A stretch of DNA of 64,000 nt from Litorimonas sp046250185 (GTDB lineage Bacteria > Pseudomonadota > Alphaproteobacteria > Caulobacterales > Maricaulaceae): assembly GCF_046250185.1 (NCBI RefSeq), contig NZ_CP176469.1. One strand, written 5' to 3'. Below the pieces are notes generated by a model. The model had not been told where the DNA came from, searched no databases, and was given only the letters and a program-made list of their open reading frames with translations. Numbering within the stretch: position 1 is the first letter of the stretch; each line of letters begins with the position of its first letter. The translations under genes and the position numbers were made by a program. Shown piece after piece: positions 58,709 to 64,000 of the stretch.

Positions 58709-60898
58709 ATGAAAGCGGCATTTGAGGATATAGCAAACGGTCTGTCAGCAGATCCGTTTTTGGTTCTGGGACGCCATAGGGTTGGACGAAAAACACATTT
58801 GCGCACATTCGCCCCTGGGGCGGAAAAGGTCGAAATACTCTCTCCTCGCGGCAAAACAGCTATCGCGACACTAACTCGTATTCATGATGCAGGATTGTTT
58901 GAGACTGATATCCCCGCGTCAAAAATAAAGTCTGGCTATCGATACCGCGCATGGTTCGGTGAGCTATCGCATATTTATGAAGACCCCTATCGTTTTGCCC
59001 CCTCTATCGGTGATCTCGATTTATATCTGCTATCCGAAGGCCGCCATGCCCACGCCTTTCGCTGTCTCGGCGCACATGTCATGGAGCAAGACGGCATAAA
59101 AGGCACACGCTTTGCTGTCTGGGCGCCCAATGCCCGTAGCGCCTGCGTTGCCGCTGATTTTAATCTCTGGAGCGACGTCAAACATCCTATGCGCTCACGC
59201 GGCGGCAGCGGTATATGGGAGCTTTTCGTGCCAGATGTCGGCGACGGCGCAATTTATAAATACGTGTTCCGCGATCAACTGGGCAAGCTGCTACCGTTCA
59301 AAGCAGACCCTTTTGGGTTTGGCGCAGAGATGCGGCCTAAATCTGCTTCGGTCGTGCGCGATCTATCTGGTTATAAATGGCAGGATCAGGATTGGCTTGC
59401 GACAAGGTGGGAGCGCCACACGCGCGAAGTCCCCATGTCAATTTACGAAGTCCATCTTGGGTCTTGGAAGCGTAAAGATGGCAATGATTACCTTACTTAC
59501 ACCGAACTTGCCGACCAATTAATTCCCTATGTCAAAAAACTTGGCTTCACCCATATCGAAGTGATGCCAATTACAGAACACCCGTTTGACGGTTCTTGGG
59601 GGTATCAACCCATCGGTATGTTCGCGCCCACCCGCCGACACGGTACACCAGATGATTTCAAAGCCTTCGTCGATGCCGTGCATGCTGCGGGGCTTGGCAT
59701 TATTCTCGATTGGGTGCCGGGACATTTCCCCAGTGATGAACACGGCCTAGCGCAATTTGACGGCACACATCTTTATGAACACGCAGATCTGCGCAAAGGA
59801 TTTCATCCCGATTGGAATACGTTGATCTTCAATTTTGGCCGTCGGGAAGTCGTCAACTATCTCGTCTCAAATGCGCGCTTCTGGCTCGAGGAATATCACT
59901 TAGATGGCCTGCGCGTCGATGCGGTGGCGTCCATGCTTTATCTGGATTATTCCCGCGAAGACGGCGAATGGATACCCAATTCCGATGGCAGCAATGAAAA
60001 CTGGGAAGCCGTTAAATTTCTGCAGACCTTCAATGCCGACGCCTATTCAGAACTGAAGGGAGTCCCGGGCGGCATTTTCACAGTGGCGGAGGAAAGCACG
60101 GCTTGGCCCGGCGTCACGGCGCCGACCAATCATGACGGTCTCGGCTTTGGCTTCAAATGGAATATGGGCTGGATGAATGACACGCTGTCTTACATGTCCG
60201 AAGACCCGATTAACCGCCGCCATCACTATCACATGATGACTTTTGGCATTGATTACGCCTTTTCTGAAAATTACATATTGCCATTGTCGCACGACGAAGT
60301 TGTCCACGGCAAAGGCTCCCTCATTGACCGCATGCCTGGCGATCGCTGGCAAAAATATGCCAATCTGCGGGCCTATTACGCATTCATGTGGACCCATCCC
60401 GGCAAGAAGCTGCTCTTTATGGGGTGCGAATTTGGACAAACGGCAGAATGGGACGCAGATCAGAGCCTGGACTGGCACCTGACGCAATATCCTGAGCATG
60501 CCAATACGCAAAAACTCATGACCGATTTGAATGCGCTATATAAAACATACCCAGCCCTGCATGAGCAGGATTGCGTATCAGAGGGCTTTGACTGGATCGA
60601 CGGCGGAGCGCAAAATGACAATGTGTTTTCGTATATTCGCTGGGATAAAGATCGAAAGCAGCCCTGCCTGATCGTCTGTAACTTCTCGCCAATCCCACGC
60701 GAAGGCTATCATGTTGGCGTCCCTATCGCTGGGCATTGGAGCGAAGTACTCAACACTGATTCTGGTTATTATGGCGGAAGCGGTGTAGGGAATTTGGGTG
60801 GATTTGATAGCCTACACACATCGGCAAACGGCCTCCCAAATTCGCTCAGCCTCAAACTCCCGCCCTTATCGACATCGGTTTTCGTTCTCAAACAGTAG
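58709..60898 (+). CDS. glgB: 1,4-alpha-glucan branching enzyme
   Basis: The 729-aa GH13 enzyme makes alpha-1,6 branches. It has two N-terminal domains (residues 1-110 and a CBM48 at about 120-220), then SIYEVHLGSWKR, GYQPIGMFAPTRRHG, nucleophile Asp404 in LDGLRVDAVASMLY, acid/base Glu461 in TVAEESTAWPGV and Asp529 in LSHDEVVHGKGSL. These positions nearly equal those of E. coli GlgB (405, 458, 526). The start is ATG 58709, with AGGA 8 nt upstream; GTG 58703 is in frame. It is downstream of glgP in a two-gene operon. Confidence 0.95.
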   Translation: MKAAFEDIANGLSADPFLVLGRHRVGRKTHLRTFAPGAEKVEILSPRGKTAIATLTRIHDAGLFETDIPASKIKSGYRYRAWFGELSHIYEDPYRFAPSIGDLDLYLLSEGRHAHAFRCLGAHVMEQDGIKGTRFAVWAPNARSACVAADFNLWSDVKHPMRSRGGSGIWELFVPDVGDGAIYKYVFRDQLGKLLPFKADPFGFGAEMRPKSASVVRDLSGYKWQDQDWLATRWERHTREVPMSIYEVHLGSWKRKDGNDYLTYTELADQLIPYVKKLGFTHIEVMPITEHPFDGSWGYQPIGMFAPTRRHGTPDDFKAFVDAVHAAGLGIILDWVPGHFPSDEHGLAQFDGTHLYEHADLRKGFHPDWNTLIFNFGRREVVNYLVSNARFWLEEYHLDGLRVDAVASMLYLDYSREDGEWIPNSDGSNENWEAVKFLQTFNADAYSELKGVPGGIFTVAEESTAWPGVTAPTNHDGLGFGFKWNMGWMNDTLSYMSEDPINRRHHYHMMTFGIDYAFSENYILPLSHDEVVHGKGSLIDRMPGDRWQKYANLRAYYAFMWTHPGKKLLFMGCEFGQTAEWDADQSLDWHLTQYPEHANTQKLMTDLNALYKTYPALHEQDCVSEGFDWIDGGAQNDNVFSYIRWDKDRKQPCLIVCNFSPIPREGYHVGVPIAGHWSEVLNTDSGYYGGSGVGNLGGFDSLHTSANGLPNSLSLKLPPLSTSVFVLKQ

Positions 60899-61180
60899 TT
60901 ATTAATGAGGCCAACGCTTATGGGCTCGCAAAGTTAGCGCAGAGAATGTGATTTTGGAGATTTCCCCGTCTCAAAAATTACCGCTAGCGGAACACGGATA
61001 TAGGAACTCTCTTAATACGCTCGATTTTTTGCACACAAGCATCCCAAAACGCCTTTAAATGAACTCGCACAAAAATATTTTTTGAGGGGCCATTTTCTAC
61101 ACGATAGTGGGACCCAGAGGGGGACTATTTGGATTCTAACGATAAATAAATCATTGAAAACAATGACTTATAAAGAAGGC
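60899..61180. other. Intergenic region between glgB and tRNA-Ser, no gene seen
   Basis: The 282-bp gap is AT-rich and flanks the 3' end of a minus-strand tRNA gene. No terminator of convincing shape follows glgB. An open frame that starts at 61082 and crosses the tRNA is an artefact. I looked for a repeated copy of the tRNA 3' end, as left by integrating elements, and saw none within the gap. Confidence 0.5.
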
Positions 61181-61271
61181 TGGCGGAGACGAAGGGATTC
61201 GAACCCTCGATGGGCTTATGACCCATACTCCCTTAGCAGGGGAGCGCCTTCGACCACTCGGCCACGTCTCC
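61181..61271 (-). tRNA. tRNA-Ser (anticodon GCU)
   Basis: Read on the minus strand the gene starts GGAGACGTGGCCGAGTGG, and the acceptor arm GGAGACG pairs with CGTCTCC. The anticodon arm is CTCCC-CTGCTAA-GGGAG, giving anticodon GCT (serine AGC/AGU codons). A long variable arm follows (TATGGGTCATAAGCCCAT), as expected for serine tRNAs, then a T-arm with GGTTCGAATCC. The discriminator is G, and CCA is encoded at 61183-61181. Confidence 0.95.
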
Positions 61272-61497
61272 GCTGGCGGGACTACAGAAAGTGGTGGGCG
61301 GGGGCAAGTAATAACGTCGCTTCATCTGCGCTTTTTTCGATTAACGCAAAATTTACCATAAACGTCTGTCATCTGCCCTACTCTCGCACATGGTGAAACT
61401 CTGGGCGCAATACTCGCATGACGTGAGCAAAGTCCCCAGCGTTTACCGTATGTTTGGGGATTTTGTGTAAGAGCGGGACAAAGAACAGGTGGGATAT

Positions 61498-63105
61498 ATG
61501 TCAATTCAGAATTCAGCGCGTCGAGGTGCGTCACCCAAAGGTGTGCGTGCGGGTCGTCAACAGGACGAAAAGCGCGGCATTATAGCGCCGAGCGAAGTTG
61601 CGTTGGACAAATTCTCTGGCCGCGTGCGTGCCGCTGAGACCGCTCCAAAAGTGGATCGCCGCCGTGCGCGCAAAACGACTGCAGATGTTCAAGTCCCGAG
61701 AGTTCAGACCAATATGAATGCGCTCCGCTTTGGTTTGCGCAGCCTGGATATTCTAGCCGTGATTTCGATCATCACACTTGGCATTTGGGGCGGCTATATT
61801 GGGATTAACAATCGCGGCGTGCTGGCGCCAGTTGCCGCTGCCGCTTTGGGCAGTGTGATCTTTATCGCGATGATGCATGCCTGCCGCGCTTATCACTTTG
61901 GGCCAGCGGAGAGATTGTCCGCGCATTTAAAGACTGTTGCGATTGCGAGCCTTTCTGCGCTGGGGCTCTGGCTGACGATTGCTCTGATCACGCGGCCAGA
62001 GACGTTTCTGCCAGACGCACTGGCGAAAGCGGGATTGGGCGCGACGGCGCTGCTACTCATATTGCATACCCTCTACCACAAACAAATTGAGCGCTTTCAT
62101 GCGCGCGGCGCATTGGCTCCGACAATCGTCATGTTGGGCGCAACAGAGAGTGCGCGTCGCATTATTGAGGAAAACGCCAAAACGAAAGAACTCAACATTC
62201 TCGCGATTTTTGATGATCGTCTCGCCCGCGCACCCCACAATATTCACGGTGTGCCTGTGATTGGTCAAGTCGAAGACCTCCTCGCCTGGGACGCCCTGCC
62301 CTATATCAACCGCATTGTGGTGACATTGCCGAGTATGGCCAGCCAGCGGAAAAAAGACTTTGTTGATCGCGTGCGCCTGCTGCCCAATCGTATCGCCTTT
62401 GTTGTCGATGAATTTGAGAACCTCAACCATGTGCAACAGCGCGTGTCAGAAATCGCGGAAATCTCGCTGACTGACGTCACAGGCAATCCTAAAAGCGGCC
62501 GTCACACAGCGATCAAACGTATGATGGATGTCGGGATCAGTGCGACAGCACTTGTCCTCGGCGCACCTGTGCTGGCGCTGATCGCGTTGCTGATCAAGCT
62601 CGATAGTCCCGGCCCTGTATTGTTCAAACAATCCCGCCATGGCTTTAACAATCGCGTGTTCGACGTCTATAAATTCAGGTCTATGCGCAACGACATGGCG
62701 GACCCAGATGCCGCGCAGCAGACGCAAGCAGGCGATGCGCGCGTCACAAAAATTGGCCGTTTCATCCGCAAGACCAGCATTGATGAACTGCCGCAACTCC
62801 TCAACGTCCTCAAAGGCGAGATGTCGCTCGTTGGGCCACGGCCTCACGCAGTTGGCATGCGCACAGCGGGTAAAGCCAGCATCGAACTGGTTCAAGAATA
62901 CGCCCATCGCCATAAAGTCAAACCAGGTATGACGGGCTGGGCGCAGATTAATGGATCGCGTGGCCCGCTCCATGACGCCGCTGACGTGGAACGCCGCGTA
63001 AAGCTGGATGTCGAATATATCGAACGCTCTAATGCGCTTTTCGATCTCTATATCATGCTGAAGACCTTGCCTGTTCTGCTGGGTGATAGCGAGGCCATCC
63101 GCTAG
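61498..63105 (+). CDS. Polyprenyl-phosphate sugar-1-phosphate transferase (exopolysaccharide initiation)
   Basis: The 535-aa membrane protein loads the first sugar phosphate onto undecaprenyl phosphate to begin exopolysaccharide synthesis. After a basic 85-residue cytoplasmic head come four membrane segments (about 85-195), a nucleotide-binding-like domain (VMLGATESARRIIEEN), a fifth segment (DVGISATALVLGAPVLALIA) and the bacterial sugar transferase catalytic domain. That domain has KLDSPGPVLFKQ, YKFRSM, KTSIDELPQLLNVLKGEMSL, VGPRP and VKPGMTGWAQINGSRG. The plan fits the WcaJ/PssY-like family. ATG 61498 follows AGGTGGG; GTG 61489 is in frame. The flippase gene follows at 34 bp. Confidence 0.88.
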   Translation: MSIQNSARRGASPKGVRAGRQQDEKRGIIAPSEVALDKFSGRVRAAETAPKVDRRRARKTTADVQVPRVQTNMNALRFGLRSLDILAVISIITLGIWGGYIGINNRGVLAPVAAAALGSVIFIAMMHACRAYHFGPAERLSAHLKTVAIASLSALGLWLTIALITRPETFLPDALAKAGLGATALLLILHTLYHKQIERFHARGALAPTIVMLGATESARRIIEENAKTKELNILAIFDDRLARAPHNIHGVPVIGQVEDLLAWDALPYINRIVVTLPSMASQRKKDFVDRVRLLPNRIAFVVDEFENLNHVQQRVSEIAEISLTDVTGNPKSGRHTAIKRMMDVGISATALVLGAPVLALIALLIKLDSPGPVLFKQSRHGFNNRVFDVYKFRSMRNDMADPDAAQQTQAGDARVTKIGRFIRKTSIDELPQLLNVLKGEMSLVGPRPHAVGMRTAGKASIELVQEYAHRHKVKPGMTGWAQINGSRGPLHDAADVERRVKLDVEYIERSNALFDLYIMLKTLPVLLGDSEAIR

Positions 63106-63139
63106 TGAGCCGCACACCGGCATATCAGGGGCAACCCGC

Positions 63140-64000
63140 ATGCTAGGCCGGTCTATGCTGGCCTATTTACCTGTCAACCTGGCCAATATCGTGGTCAGCT
63201 TTGGCACGATTGTCGTTCTGACGCGCCTGCTCGGCTCGGCTGAATTTGGGCGTTACGCGATTGCGATGATCACTGTGCAGTTTGTCCATATGGGCATTTT
63301 TACGTGGATGGAGGCCGCCATGGCGCGGTTCCAAGCGCGGGCCGAACGCGAAAATGATGTCCGCAGCCACCTCAAAACGCTCTATACCCTCGGAGCCATA
63401 ACTGGACTAATCGGCGGGATCACTCTGATCTCAGTCGTGTTCTTGCTGCCGTTGTCTCCGCAAATGACGACAGTTCTGGCCGTGGCGCTCGGCTCCACCG
63501 CGCTACAGATCATCTTTAACCTCGGCATGGAAGCGCATAAAGCCGCGCACCGCGTCAAACGCTATAGCTTCACTTATTCAGGGCAAACATTGCTGAGCTT
63601 TACGCTCGGCATCCTGCTTGTTCTATTTACACCGCTGCGGGAAGTTGCCCCATTTGTAGGTATTCTGCTGGGCTTGATCTGCTTCATCGCGATTGACCTC
63701 ACTTTCATGCTGACGCGGATGCGGGGCGGAACGTATCAGGCGGATAAGACCAAGATTTATTTTGCCTACGGCATGCCGATCTGTCTCTCTTTGCTGCTGA
63801 CATATGCACTCAATTCAGCCGATGTTTACATCATCGCTGCGATATTGGGCGAAGCGTCGGCGGGGCAGTATAATGCAGGCTATAACCTCGCCAATCGTAG
63901 CCTCGAAATCCTTTTTATCTGGATCGCCATGGCCGTTACACCAATGGCTGTGACAGCCTTTGAAAAGCAAGGCTCTGCGCAATCGATTGAGATTATGAAG
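63140..64000 (+). CDS. Oligosaccharide flippase (Wzx-like, MATE/MOP fold), cut by window edge
   Basis: From ATG 63140 the frame stays open to the last base (287 codons). The product starts MLGRSMLAYLPVNLANIVVS, then TRLLGSAEFGRYAIAMITV, the typical first two helices of polysaccharide-transport (Wzx/RfbX) proteins. At least seven further hydrophobic segments follow, including TLLSFTLGILLVLF and a later NSADVYIIAAILGEASAGQY, a conserved segment of the family. It would move the lipid-linked repeat unit, started by the upstream sugar transferase, across the inner membrane. The end of the gene is outside the window. Confidence 0.85.
   Translation, partial: MLGRSMLAYLPVNLANIVVSFGTIVVLTRLLGSAEFGRYAIAMITVQFVHMGIFTWMEAAMARFQARAERENDVRSHLKTLYTLGAITGLIGGITLISVVFLLPLSPQMTTVLAVALGSTALQIIFNLGMEAHKAAHRVKRYSFTYSGQTLLSFTLGILLVLFTPLREVAPFVGILLGLICFIAIDLTFMLTRMRGGTYQADKTKIYFAYGMPICLSLLLTYALNSADVYIIAAILGEASAGQYNAGYNLANRSLEILFIWIAMAVTPMAVTAFEKQGSAQSIEIMK

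Noticed and set aside
61181..61271. Integration site of a mobile element at tRNA-Ser
   Set aside because: No integrase gene and no repeated tRNA 3' end are visible on either side within the window.
61082..61396. Open frame of 104 codons reading through the tRNA region (RRRRDSNPRW...)
   Set aside because: This is the familiar false translation of the opposite strand of a serine tRNA; the tRNA gene explains the sequence.

Overview
The window looks like chromosome from a marine alphaproteobacterium, most likely of the Hyphomonadales/Maricaulales type (Hyphomonadaceae or Robiginitomaculaceae). The signs are a Caulobacter/Xanthomonas-type TonB receptor next to flavin-dependent halogenases and a DUF6445-type protein, a ligase-associated DNA-repair quartet typical of alphaproteobacteria, moderate base composition, and very tight gene packing. 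The genus is inferred from gene content only.

Layout. 0-5 kb: start of a histidine-phosphatase lipoprotein, a divergent BLUF-like protein, an alpha/beta-hydrolase lipoprotein, an RDD membrane protein, an ArsM-type methyltransferase and a GST. 4.6-10.5 kb: the ligase-associated repair set (phosphoesterase and Lhr-like helicase on the minus strand; exonuclease and ATP-dependent ligase on the plus strand). 10.5-23 kb: APC permease with C-terminal regulatory domains, NhaA, two small unknown proteins, an OxyR-like regulator that lacks its redox cysteines, an acyl-CoA/ACP ligase, a DEAD-box RNA helicase, a cyclopropane-fatty-acid synthase homologue and a GH36 alpha-galactosidase.

23-30.3 kb is a curli-type functional amyloid locus, all on the minus strand: csgF, csgG with a long C-terminal tail, a 450-nt leader dense with perfect hairpins, three curlin-repeat proteins (546, 560 and 262 aa) and a small lipoprotein. 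Stem-loops separate the curlin genes. No csgD or csgE is visible.

30.8-47.7 kb is a maltodextrin/starch uptake locus. It holds GH97, three GH13 enzymes, a TonB receptor, two flavin-dependent halogenase-family proteins, a DUF6445-type protein, a SLC45/GPH-like sugar transporter and a LacI regulator. The outer membrane receptor and surface enzymes would deliver oligosaccharides, the MFS protein would import them, and the cytoplasmic glucosidase would release glucose. Two promoter regions share an AT-rich element, and TGTAAA...TTTACA palindromes suggest LacI control.

47.8-60.9 kb is a full glycogen locus: glgC-glgA-glgX/malQ (one fused gene)-pgm on the minus strand and glgP-glgB on the plus strand, so carbon taken up next door can be stored and mobilised. 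A tRNA-Ser(GCU) follows. The window ends in an exopolysaccharide locus (polyprenyl-phosphate sugar transferase, then a flippase cut by the window edge).

Five of seven convergent gene pairs overlap by exactly 4 nt, through interlocked stop codons.
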